A model generated the notes under the pieces. That model did no database searches. It was given only the letters and a program-made list of their open reading frames with translations, and was not told the DNA's origin. 64,000 nt of DNA. Source: Thunnus maccoyii. Lineage: Eukaryota > Chordata > Actinopteri > Scombriformes > Scombridae. The translations under genes were made by a program, and so were the position numbers. Within the stretch, counting starts at the first letter, position 1. Each line of letters opens with the position of its first letter. Positions 36,671 to 48,031 of the stretch are shown in pieces. The stretch lies in NCBI RefSeq assembly GCF_910596095.1, contig NC_056554.1:4092001-4156000 (forward strand), given 5' to 3'.

Positions 36671-37045
36671 CAGTACTATTCCTCAGCCTTGGCATTGATT
36701 CTACAAGTCTCTGGAACTCCTGGAGGGATGAACACTAGTCTTCAAAAAGATATTCGCGCTGTCTGATACGTCGGTCCAAAATCTCTAATAGGTGTTCAAT
36801 GGGGTTGAGATCTGGAGACTGTGAAGGCCATAGCATATGATTCACATAATTTTCATACTCATCAAACCATTCAGTGACCCCTCGTGTCCTGTGAATTGGG
36901 GCATTGTCATCCTGGAAGAGACCCTTCCCTCTAAGGGGACAAGTGGACCCAAACCATGCCAGCAAAATGCCCCCCACAGCATAACAGAGCCACCAGATCC
37001 CCTCACTGTAGGGGTCAAGCATTCAGACCTGTACCAGTTTTTCCT
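36671..37045 (-). mobile_element. Tc1 transposase fragment
   Basis: The minus strand encodes GLFQDDNAPIHRT, then WPSQSPDLNPIEHLLEILDR, the catalytic DDE C-terminal region, open for 95 codons. There are no terminal repeats nearby. Confidence 0.8.
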
Positions 37046-37889
37046 TTAATATGTCACCCGTCTGTATATCATTCTGCACAGTGAAGCTCAAACATCCAAC
37101 TGAAGGAACAAGAAGAAAAACACATTTCTGGTAGATGGGGACTTTAAGTATTTTATAATAGGTTCATTTTTGTTTGTGCCACTGTGTATTATGCTGAGTA
37201 ATTTGATTAACCTTTAAACCTTAAAACCTACAGAACATACAACTTACTTGCTTTAATATGTATTCGTCAAACATGTGGCTAATCAGCACACATCAAGGAA
37301 GTATAAAACGTGTTCCTGTGTGTGCAGACCTTTGTGTTATACTGAGCATTCAACATGTAACCAGTGGCTCTCTTCTCTGAACCAAAACATCATGAACATC
37401 TCACTCCACCTAGTGGATAAAAGTTGGAAGACCTGTAACATCACAATCTTCATTTTGTCTAGTGGGAATGTAGGAATCACTATAGTGCAAAGTCAGGATA
37501 TAGACTGATTTGTCTATATTTACAGAAATAAACATTTACATATTTTAAAATTTTAAAAATAATTAAAATAACATTTAAAAGAAACACTGCAGTTTTGATG
37601 AGAATTAGTTTCTGCCTGACAGCATAATTTGATCATTTTATTTTGAATTGAATCAGTGATTCAAATTGAGTGATAAAGATTTACGACGTGGTGATTCTCT
37701 GATACTCTCACTGTCTTATGTATTACCTGATTTGATAAACCTACCATTTTATAGGTAGTTTTTGCAAATTTAAACTGTTGTGGAAATTTAGTCAAAGAAA
37801 TTCTAAAATTCTGTAATTGATAAATAAACAAGTAACAGAAATGAAAGTACAGAAAATATCTGGAAGAGTCAACAGTCACAATGATTCAA

Positions 37890-38100
37890 TGAACACATGA
37901 TCAGTCTGGACATAATCACAAAACAAAAATCCTCCACATCTCATAGATGTTGTTTGTTCGTGTGTGTTTGCGTGTGTTGGAGGAGCCTGAAATAAACCTT
38001 GTAACCACAGAACCAACAGATCATTTTTTCACTTGCTGACATCACACTGTGTTTCCACAGAGCAGTTTGATTTTCACACTCTACTTTTCATACTTTTCTA
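37890..38100. repeat. Cluster duplication block (copy of 40,850-41,070)
   Basis: Shares long words such as GAACACATGATCAGTCTGGA, CATCTCATAGATGTTGTTTG and CACTGTGTTTCCACAGAGCA with the sequence upstream of X2. Confidence 0.8.
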
Positions 38101-38159
38101 ACAAGAGCAATATCAGTGTTTAATAATACTTTTTGTTTAAAGGAACAGTGTAAAGCTTA

Positions 38160-38470
38160 TTTGATTTCTTATATCAGTCAGACGAGAAGATTGATACCAC
38201 TTTCTTGTTTGTATGTTGAATATAATCTGGGGACTGTTAGCTTAGCTTAGCACAAAGACTGGAAACAGGGGGAAACAGCTAGCCTCATTCAAAAATCAGC
38301 CTACTAGCACCTCTAAAACACACAAATAAACATTTTATCTGTTTGTTTAAATCTTGCACAAGATTTTTTTCTTAGCTTAGAGGAAGTTCAGAGGAGACAA
38401 ACCAACAATGAATGTTTCAAATGATTTAATGTATTTATATGAGGTTTATATGATATTGTGAGCAATACAA
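38160..38470. repeat. Interspersed repeat, also at 50,200-50,510 and 55,170-55,690
   Basis: Shares TTAGCTTAGCACAAAGACTG and GGAAACAGCTAGCC, then CCTACTAGCACCTCTAAA, with the other two sites. It is a fish interspersed repeat family I recognise by sequence but cannot name with confidence. Confidence 0.6.
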
Positions 38471-38590
38471 AGCATTTAAAACACATTACAAAAAAGATAA
38501 ATTAGCCAATTCAGGCTCAAAATGAGGTTTGCACATTAATACCAAAATCATTACTATATTGTAAATGACATGTCATTTCACATTATGTGA

Positions 38591-38596
38591 TTTATT
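38591..38596 (-). terminator. Poly(A) signal of X2
   Basis: AATAAA on the minus strand, 57 bp after the X2 stop codon. It is conserved at the same place in the 91-aa chemokine gene. Confidence 0.75.
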
Positions 38597-38653
38597 AAAG
38601 CAACAAAAGTAACTTTGCAGAGGGGCGAGGCTTTTTCCAGACAGGGAGCTGGT

Positions 38654-40626
38654 TTACAAGTTTGCTTCATCCAGACTTTTCATGATTTTCTTAACCCAGG
38701 GGAGATTGGGATCCACACAGATGTGACGAGACTTTCTGGTCAGCAAACTGAAAGAAAACAGGTGAAAATGAAAATGTCACAATGACACATGACAGTGTTT
38801 TTTAAGTAATTAAAATAGGATAACAAATAGATGTGTTGAGCTCTTATTGTCACCAAACTAAAAAAAGGAACAAGATCATTTAAAAAATAGAATATATATT
38901 TGTATATTTAGTTCATCATAATTGATCAACTAAAAAAAATTGTATTGACAAGTTATTCTGACTTTAAATAAATGTATTGCAAAATTTAATTGTAAAATCA
39001 AACAAGATACGTATATTTGTGCCTAATATATTAAAGTTATTATTATGTTCAGTGAAGTAATTTAAATGATCAGGACAAAAGTACAAATTTCTTACATGAC
39101 TCCAGTCCTCGGGCAGTGGTAATCAGTCGTATAATATGACTGGATCAAGTTTTTGTTCATGCTTCTCGGGTAGAATTTGAAGCAGCAGTCATCAGGATCC
39201 TTAACAGAAGGAGGTCGTCCCTGCTCATGAGGGGGACTGGCTGCAGTTTTCTCAAACCTGTCTCCAACAGTGGATACATCAACACATGACCAGCTCAAAA
39301 GACTTTGTGGAAATAAAGTCAAATACAGACATGTTCACTGAGCTGTATCATAAAGTGATCTTTTCCTTATTAGTGTATCACTGTGTAGAACTTAGAAGAA
39401 GATTTAATAAAAAAACAAAAAAAAAAACAGAACTGCAGTGAAAGCAGAAAGGAAACTTTCCATATCAATACACACCTCTTTGTTGGCAAATGTTAAACTA
39501 GTCCAATACAGAACAGAAGAATCATGATGCACAGGTCAAATGAAAAAAGCATCACAATGCTCCCACTGATACTAATATTATTGCAACTGGTACCAGTGCT
39601 GGTACTATAATACTAATACTGGTATGAAAGAAAGAAAGATAAAGATTTAAAAGATGAAGATAAAGTTTTAACTTGTATTACATAATAAACAGCTTTTACT
39701 TTGAATATAATAGCTAAATTTAACTCACATTCTCTTTGGTTTGTGTTGCGGTGTAGGAGATATGACGTTGATCTCTGACAGCAGTGAGGAGTCTTGATCT
39801 TTTTGCTGTATTTTTGTCTTGTTGTTCTGACAGTGTTGCTGACATTTGATCATGTTGGTTGAGTTGCTGCTTTCATGTAGTGAGAGGTTGCTTTGTCCAT
39901 ATTCTGCAGAAAAAAAGAGGAGTTTAGCTGGCATAGATAATAACAAACATATCATTTAGGATAAATGGAATATATAATAATTGCTAAATGTATAAAATTG
40001 TATTTTCCTGTATATAAATAAGATGATTAGGATATAAGGGTAAGAAGAATTGAGACAAGAAAATAAATGAATTGGTGGCGTATTTGTGGAATAGTTAAAG
40101 ACTCGCCTTGAAAAGTCGTGTTGGTTTTATTATCGGTGATGTTGACTGAATGTAGAGTTGATGTCCAGTTCATTTCAGATGGAAGCTGAATACAGAACTC
40201 CTTGTTGCTGTCAGAGCTTCTTCTCTGTACGGACACTGCAAATCAACACAAATCATCTCAAGATTACCCACATATGTTTAAATATGCTAAATGGTAAATG
40301 GGCTGCATTTATATAGCGCCTTTCTAGTCTTCCAATCACTCAAAGCACTTTACACTACATTCCAACTACATGCCAATAGTAGAAGTGAAGGTTCCTTTAC
40401 TTCTACTGGAAAAGCCTCCAGTAAAAGAACCTTTACTTCTGGACTGTAAAGGTTTTACTAATATCATTTGCAACATACTTTGGATTTAAAGTCAACAGAG
40501 TGTCATGAAAACTAGGGATGTTCAGTTCTTTAAACCTCTCTTACCTGAAAAAGGATGTGGTTGTAAAAGGAAGAGAATCCATACAATGTTCAGGAGAAGC
40601 ACACTGACATGGACAGTCCACTGCAT
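38654..40626 (-). CDS. X2: CC chemokine with a long glycosylated N-terminal extension
   Basis: Minus-strand exons 40626-40545, 40235-40107, 39903-39729, 39257-39096 and 38747-38654 join in frame (phases 1,1,2,2), 213 aa. Exon 1 is a signal peptide (MQWTVHVSVLLLNIVWILFL). Exons 2-3 (28-128) carry seven sequons (NWT, NIT, NKT, NTT, NLS, NST, NKT) and three Cys. Exon 4 opens with a Pro-rich linker, then DDCCFKFYPR. Cysteines C153, C154, C177 and C193 have the spacing CC-x22-C-x15-C of a CC chemokine, with ICVDP...WV before the C-terminal helix (to 213). Ordinary chemokines have under about 12 residues before CC; here there are about 125. Intron 2 has a GC donor (CAAG|gcgagt). CC chemokines signal through seven-helix receptors, and an extended N-terminus may block activity until cleaved. 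Alternatively, the chemokine exons could be used from another first exon. Confidence 0.65.
40285..40440. repeat. Fish interspersed repeat in X2 intron 1
   Basis: Contains GGGCTGCATTTATATAGCGC and CACTCAAAGCACTTTACACT, an abundant fish repeat. A longer copy lies at 45,245-45,395 in X3. Confidence 0.65.
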
Positions 40627-41836
40627 GTTTCTATCTGCTGATTAAACTCCACACTGTACTGAAAAACAGCTGCTGACAGACTCTGTGTGGGATATTAAAA
40701 GATGAACCACCTAACCTCATAGATTTTGTAAACTCGTGTGTGTTCCTGTCCGGTGGAGGGGCCTGAAATTAACAATGAAACCACAGAACCAACAGTACAA
40801 TTGCGCATGTTAATTTTTTCACTCGCTAACATCATCAGTGAACACATGATCAGTCTGGATATAATCACAAAACAAAAATCCTCCACATCTCATAGATGTT
40901 GTTTGCTCGTGTGTGTTTGCGTGTGTTGGAGGAGCCTGAAATAAACTTTGTAACCACAGAACCAACAGATCATTTGCTCATGTTATTTTTTCACTTGCTG
41001 ACATCACACTGTGTTTCCACAGAGCAGTTTGATTTTCACACTCTACTTTTCATGCTTTTCTTACAAGAGCAATTGCAGTATGTGACCAACATATTTGATC
41101 AAAACACTAAAAGAAATGCTTTATGAATTAGGTAATTACCATAAATGTTATACTATCCAGACTCCATCTGAGCAAGTACTGAAATTTATATGTAGCAAAC
41201 GTAAATGTCTTTGTATTTATCTTTACAAAGGTACAGAACATACAACTTACTTTACAGCTCAATGTTCCCTTTAACACCACTTGCAAAAACAAGGCCTACT
41301 GTAGACAGAATATGGCAGCCATGACCCTAACCAGCACTCAGACTCATGAATGAGGATTTAACCACTGGGATATTTACATTAGTTTACTATCAGCAAAGGC
41401 AAAAACATTGAGTAGCCAGTAATGTCCCTCCCAGGCTGCTTTAGGGCTAGACAGGCTTTAGCACCGCCAACTTTCTTGTCAATTTGTTTGGCTTGTTGTT
41501 TGGTTTCACTCTGGTAGGAAGTAGCTTCAGTTTGTAGGTTGGGGCAGCGCTGCTGTGTGTTTTACTCTGTTTTATTAACTATGGGTCTTGCTCCCTGAAT
41601 TATGCATTATCAAAGTCAAAACAAGGAAAAATCATTACATTTGCCACATAATAATTCCATCTCTGTATTCTGACTTTAAATAAATGTATTTTAAAATTGT
41701 AAAATCAAACAAGATATGTATCTTTCTGCGTAACATATTAAAGTTATTTTTCATTTTAAGTTAATAAGTTTATTTTATTTTTTATGTTGGTTCATAAGTA
41801 ATTTAAATGATTAGGACAAAAGTAAATTTTTCTTAC
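40627..41836. other. Upstream region of X2
   Basis: Holds the duplicated block 40,850-41,070. 41,050-41,410 closely matches 48,190-48,560 upstream of X3, showing that X2 and X3 duplicated together with their 5' flanks. No coding exon. Confidence 0.55.
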
Positions 41837-42589
41837 ATGACTCCAGTCTTCAGGCACCAGTCATCAGTCATATAATATAAGCTGATGAGGTTTTTGTTCA
41901 TGCTTCTCGGGTAGAATTTGAAGCAGCAGACACTAAGAACTCGTCCACACTGCCCCCTAGTGGAGCCCTGCCCCCCCCCCCCCCCCAGCTATCATGTTCT
42001 AAATGCCCCAAGGTTAACAGGCTGTGGTGGCGGTATTGCAACTGTTTTTTAAGAGTAATTTTACTTGTCTTCCATTCAGCTTTGGCTATTTTAACAGTTT
42101 TCTAAATTCTTTCTTTTAAAATGGTGTGTGACAACCCAATTTGCTGTGTAATTGTTTATCGACCACCCAACCATTCAAATGTGGGTTTACTTGATAAATT
42201 CTCAAGGTTGCTGTCCTCTCTTGTGGTCAAATTTAACAGGGCTAAATTCAAAAATTCAAAGTTCAAAGAAAGATAATAAACCAAGATTTTAACTTGTATT
42301 ATATTGTAAATAGTTTTTACTTTGAATATAAGTATAATACCTATATTTAACTCACATTCTCTTTGGTTTGTGTTGTGGTGTAGGAGATCTGAGGTCAATC
42401 TGTGACAGGTGTGAGGAGTCTTGATCTTTTTGCTATATTTTTGTCTTGTTGTACTGACAGTGTTGCTGACATTTGATCATGTTGGTTGAGCTGCTGCTTT
42501 CATGCAGTGAGAGGTTGCTTTGTCCACATTCTGCAAAAAACAAGTGAAGTTTAGCTGGCACAGAAAATGACAAACATATCATTTATTTT

Positions 42590-45000
42590 TGGGCCAGTGC
42601 CCCCCTATTCATTATCCAGGGCCCTTACAGCCCCCCATCAATTAAAATGTAGGCTAATTGTCTCCCCTCAATATTAATGTTGATTATTATTCGGTGTTAC
42701 ATCATTAAAAAGCATGTCATTGGATGTGAAATAACAGATTTGTTTAACTTGACAGTTAACATCATTATCATTAGTGAGCAAAAAAGTCATGTGAATAGAA
42801 ATTATATTGTTATAGTGTTAAACAAATACAACAGTTAGGAATTTGACATTCAAACTTTAATTCGGTCTTATTATTGATCATGACAGCAGCCAATCAGAAA
42901 GTGGTACTTTGGTGCCGGTGTCAAACGCTACTGGAACAAAAACCTAAGGTCAAATACAATAACCAGGTCAAAGACCCACAGCGACTGTGGTTGGAGGGTC
43001 TGGGGGTCCTCCCCTAAGAAAATTTGATGTTATTTGACTAAAAACAATGCATTTTCACATTTCCATTTTAATGTTGGACTATTATCATTACAATATTTGT
43101 TTAAAAAACACACTTTGTGCCATAAAAAAAATAATCACAAAACATGGGTAAAACAGGCTTTATAGTGAATGGATTTCAATTTTCTCATCCTCCCAAATCA
43201 GGCTATAGCCACTAGCCAGCTATAGTGACGGGTATGGTTAAAATTTTATATATATCTTATCCACTGGCCTACAATTTTTAATTATCTTTTTTAAAATAAA
43301 AAAAATAATAAAAAGAATACATTCATAACAGGACTAGAATAAATTCACATTTTAAACATGACAAAATATTGTTTCTACAGCAGCAACAGTAATGTTTCCA
43401 TCAGCAAAGTTACTATATCTAACCAATAATATCTCACTGGAAAGAAAGAAATAATGTCAGTAAAATAAATAATATTCCTGACATTAAATACTGAGTGAAG
43501 TTTAGAAAGAATAACACAGAATGAACACAGACACAGTCACACAGACACTTGGACATATATCAGTGTGATTTGAATGACCTAAAATGATAGAAACCATCTT
43601 TGGGAAAAATGTCTTTGATGTGCACCTTGATTTTTTTAGTCTGGCTAATGTCTCATTTGCTAAGATGGAGGGGGCGGGACTTATGACCTATACTGCAGCC
43701 AGCCACAATGGGGCGATCAAGATGTTTTGGCTTCACTTTTGGGGAGCTGTCATGACCTCCATATTTATACAGTCAATGGTGGACTCCCGTTCTGAAGCCT
43801 CAAGAAAGGTCTAGCTGCAGCCTTGCAGACTCACCCTAACCCTACACGACATAGCCACTTTACTATATGACACACCCCACTGATGTTTGTCACGCTAAGG
43901 CTGTCTTCAGGCTGTCACTGCGGCCGGAAAGTTGAGCCAGAGTCAACTTTTGGAGAAACGCCACCCGACATCACTGCGGATGAAGGCTATGGTGGCCAAA
44001 CACAGATCAGACTGATCAGAGCTGTAAATTCTGCCATGAAGGAGTAAAAGATGTTTCTAGGACGATGGGAGGACATTTCTCCTCATTTGATAAAAGTAAA
44101 GTAAGTAAAGTTAGACTTTGCGGTCATCTTCCTGACTCATTTTAAAAAAGACGAGAAAGAGAGAGAGAGCAAGAGCAGCAAGAGCAGGCTGGAGAAAGAA
44201 TGAAGAGAGGGAGTGCTGGTAGTGAGAAAGCCAGTGAATCAGATCAGTAAAATGTTATTTTCTGATTGTTTCACAGTGGTTAAGTTCTAGTGCACAAATA
44301 AACATGCCCACAGCCCCACACACCTCCGCTTGACCCTGCGGCAGTGGGCCACACCGCCTGATTTGGTCTGAATACAGCCTAACAGTATGTTAAATGACAC
44401 ACGCCCCTGACCCCAACCCCTAACCCTAACCATCCCCCTCCCCCTCCTCATGCTTAAACCTAACCAAGTGGGTGTATCATGTAGTAAAGTGGGTGTGTCA
44501 TGTAGATACTGCAAGTTGGTGCTGCTGCTGGATATAATTGGAAGCCTCAAGTTTGCATTTTGGCTGTCGCGATCTTGGGATTTTGGAGCCAGAAGTGACC
44601 ATATTTGGACGAGATGGTGGAGCTGACCCTAATGCTAGCTGCTAGCTTGGTTAGCACGGTGCATTTATAGTCTATGGTTAACTGTGATAACGCTAATGCT
44701 CATTTTCACTAGCAAAAAACAGGCTTAAAGCCATTATAGCAAAATGTACTTACCAAAAAAAGTGAACATCCAATTCCTTAGAGGGTCTTTTAGTACAACC
44801 GAACATTGAACAAGACTTTTTTAGAAGACCAAAATGTTACAATAAACTTTCATAAACTGAAAATACACTGAAATAGCTACGGCTACGGCTACAGCCATAC
44901 TCTGTGAATCTGAGGTTATACCATGGTTACGTTACATTACCTACCAAATGTTGTTGCCCAGGTAGCAACTTGCCAATCAAGATGTAGCCAAGTCCCAAAG
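42590..45000. repeat. Repeat-rich intron 2 of X3
   Basis: Contains three repeat-like segments. 42,590-43,020 has CAGTGCCCCCC and GGGTCCTCCCC words of a hAT-like element. 43,600-43,790 has ATGTTTTGGCTTCACTTTTG and ATTTATACAGTCAATGG. 44,540-44,700 has GCTAGCTGCTAGCTTGGTTA and TTTATAGTCTATGGTTAAC. They resemble common fish MITEs. Boundaries and families are not determined. A short CCCTAACCCTAACC run lies near 44,418-44,430. Confidence 0.5.
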
Positions 45001-45244
45001 CATGACATGCTTTATTGTCACATATTGTGGCGTATTTGTGGCATAGATAGAGCCTCGCCTTGAAAAGTCGTGTTGGTGTTGTAGGTTTTATTATCAGTGA
45101 TGTTGACTGAATGTAGAGTTGATGTCCAGTTCATTTCAGATGGAAGCTGAATACAGAACTCCTTGTTGCTGTCAGAGTTTCTTCTCTGTACGGACACTGC
45201 AAATCAACACAAACCATCTCAAGATTGCCAACATGTGTTTAAAT

Positions 45245-45396
45245 ATGCTAAATGGTAAATGAACTGCATTTATATAGCGCCTTTCCAGTCTTCCAATCAC
45301 TCAAAGCTCTTTACATGTCAGCATTCACCCATTCACATACACAGATTCATACACTGATAGCTGAGGCTGCCATGCAAGGTGCCAACCTGCTCATCA
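45245..45396. repeat. Fish interspersed repeat in X3 intron 1
   Basis: Longer copy of the repeat at 40,285: GCATTTATATAGCGCC, CATTCACCCATTCACATACA and GAGGCTGCCATGCAAGGTGC. It is the target into which the long-TIR transposon inserted. Confidence 0.7.
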
Positions 45397-45405
45397 AGAG
45401 TTTCA

Positions 45406-47835
45406 GTAACTCTTTAGATTACAGCTTGCAACGTACAGCGTAATTACTCCATAGTCAAGATGTAATCTTTTGTACTAACAGTGTACTAGTACAGTACATA
45501 CCAATACATATATGTAGGTACAGGGGAACAAGATGTGAAGTTGTGGAATAAGGGTTCAACAAACAAACACAAACTTGTGAAGAACTTATACTGTAGTTAT
45601 TTTAACTACTGGGTACCTATTCTATTGTTATAGAGTATGTATAACCTACTGAGCAATAATCTGGAAGTTTGGGAGAAATTTAGGGTTAATTATTACTGTA
45701 GTTATTTTTTAACTACTGGGTAGCTGTTATGTTATTACAGGATACCATAAAACTGAGCAAAAATCTGGACGTTTCAAGGAAGATGTGATGACTTCTGCAG
45801 CACTTAATAAATCTGATGTGATTTTATTTCAAAATGACCTTATTACCGTCAAACAAGCAAAATACAAAGTGTAAATCAAATAAGTGACAAAGATTTGGAT
45901 AGGAAGAACATAAAAACAATGCCATAAAGACAATAATAATGCAAGAGTACTGTGTTATTTTTTATTACAATTGTGACTTACTTCAGATCACAGCAGGGAG
46001 CGACGGAGTGTTTTCTATAAAGAATTGGAAAAGGCTCTCCGCCCACCCACCTTACAGGTGTATGTTGGAAGGATGTTTTTTGCTAACCTACTTTACAGCA
46101 AACATATGGTGAGTAATAATCTTAATATATTTATTGGCACAGAACTATCTGGTTTGTGGCTCATGTCAAATGTAGCGTTAACGGAACAAAAGAAAGATGC
46201 TGTTGGACTGTTAGCTTGATAATCATTTGTTAGCTACCAGCTGAAAGAGCAAAGCAGTAACTTACCCTGCAGATTTTACAAGCTAATACTAATGATTGCT
46301 CTAATAGTAATTAAAGGCAATGTAATACATAACATAACACTTGTGGGTTTGTGTCTTACAGAAGCTGAAATATGTTCAGGTGATTTTATTCACATAGCAA
46401 CCTACACTAAGTTAATCTGCTGCTGCACTGGCTAAACTTTCAACACATCCTCATTGGAGCTTATGTTAATTTGTGATGACTTTGCTGGCAACTAGCAAGT
46501 ACATGACCTCACGTAGCCCATTAATATTGCATTTATTCACATCTAGAATGCCAGCCATGATGGCTTTGCAGTTGTGTGGTGAAGGGTTTGATTCTTATGG
46601 CTTTTCACCAAGTGGGAGACATAATGACTGTCATAAATCCAGATATCTCACACTATAAATTACCGACAAGAGACTGACATTACAGTTTTTCTCTGTAGGG
46701 TCAACATATGGCCACGGTGCACTAGCTTCTTTCTCCTTGTCTCATTCTCAACCCTGTCATCTTCATCAGGAGTGGAAAGGAAGATGAAAGAATAAAAGAA
46801 GAAGAAGAAGAAAATGAAGAAGCAATGCAAGAAAAACAAAGAAATAAAGAATTAAATGCTATTTGTTCCTTGAAGGTTTCTAATTTATTTTAAATAAGAA
46901 GTATGTTAAATAAAGGTGTTAAGTTAAGGATGTAAAATTTTGGTTTTAATATGATAGACGACATACAATGTACACTTTAGATTACAGCCCACATACCCTG
47001 TAGTTACCCTGTAACAAGGGAGAAACAACCAACATAACTTACTCTGTAACTACATAGGACAATGTGAGGACAGTTTGTTTCAATTTTACTTGCCTCAAAA
47101 CATGGAAGAACAAACTAAATTCACTACACAGTTTACAATCAGAAGGGCATATGAACCATATATATGCGTTCTGATTCATACCTCATGTTTTATCTTTAGC
47201 TATATTTATATTATAGCTAAAGATGAGTGACATCTTTGGTGGGTAAATTCTGTCCACCGATGGCAGGCAGAGCCACCAGGCCATAAAGGAGCATCAAGTG
47301 ATGAAGTTGGCTGGTGAAGTGAACGACAGCTGAGACAGTCTTCAGAGGCCAAGAGCATCCATGACAATACGCTGTCCTCTGGACCTTTGTTCCGAAGTAA
47401 ATGCACAAATGTACCCTGTAGTTATTTAAGTACCCCAAAATGAAAAAGGAACAATGTAGTTTGCCTGTTTGTTAGTAATTAGGTCATTTTGAAATAAAAT
47501 CACATTAGATTTATTAAGTGCTGCAGAAGTCATCACCACTAACCTAGTAGTTAAATAATAACTAGAGTATTAATTCTCTCTAAATTCTTCCCAAATTTCA
47601 AGATTATTGCTCAGTAGGTTGTACATACTCGGAAATAATAGAATAGGGACCTGGTAGTTAAAAAATAACTACAGTAGTAATTTGTAAGTTCCCAAATTGT
47701 TACACCCTTATTCCATAACTTCACATCTTGTTCCCCTGTACCTACATATATGTATTGGTGCATACTGTACTGTTACACCGTTAGTACAAAAGTCAATTAA
47801 GCTTTACTTTGCAGGCTGTAATCTAAAGCATTAAC
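45406..47835. mobile_element. Long-TIR DNA transposon with 8-9-bp target duplication
   Basis: 2,430 bp. The first about 430 bp and last about 340 bp are inverted copies of each other: ends read GTAACTCTTTAGATTACAGC at left and, inverted, GTTAATGCTTTAGATTACAG at right. Shared words inside both arms include ACATATATGTAGGTACAGGG. The element is flanked by AGAGTTTCA (45,397-45,405) and AGAGTTTCT (47,836-47,844). Long TIRs with 8-9-bp duplications suggest a Mutator-like (or Merlin/hAT-related) superfamily. There is no transposase frame, so it is non-autonomous. It sits in X3 intron 1. A truncated relative lies at 13,165-13,778. Confidence 0.8.
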
Positions 47836-48031
47836 AGAGTTTCTAATGCTCATTCATAACTGCTAATATAATTTGCAACATACTTTGGATTCAAAGTCAA
47901 CAAAGTGTCATGAAAACTAGGGATGATCAGTTCTTTAAGTTTCTCTTACCTGAAAAAGGATGTGGTTGTAAAAAGAAGAGAATCCATACAATGTTCAAGA
48001 GAAGCACACTGACATGGACAGTCCACTGCAT

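Larger units (their letters stand above)
37046..38590. other. Spacer between X1 and X2 with duplicated blocks
   Basis: 37,890-38,100 is a near copy of 40,850-41,070, upstream of X2. 38,110-38,450 is a near copy of 50,160-50,470. These are leftovers of the tandem duplications that built the cluster. No exon supported; the frame at 37,275-37,508 matches nothing recognised. Confidence 0.55.
41837..48031 (-). pseudogene. X3: extended-chemokine pseudogene
   Basis: Recognisable minus-strand pieces: exon 1 48031-47950 (MQWTVHVSVLLLNIVWILFF), exon 2 45196-45059 (as X2 plus a 3-residue in-frame insertion, TYN), exon 3 42530-42356, and a chemokine exon ending at 41837 (CCFKFYPRSMNKNLISLYYM, then TDDWCLKTGV). 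Exon 3 has an in-frame TAG at 42435-42433 where X2 has CAG. The exon 2 donor is gcgagg, weaker than X2's gcgagt. The chemokine exon has lost its DD-C context and has a run of 17 C just upstream (about 41,971-41,987). No final exon was found. Intron 1 carries a 2.4-kb transposon. A short secreted N-terminal product could still be made, but no chemokine. Confidence 0.75.
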
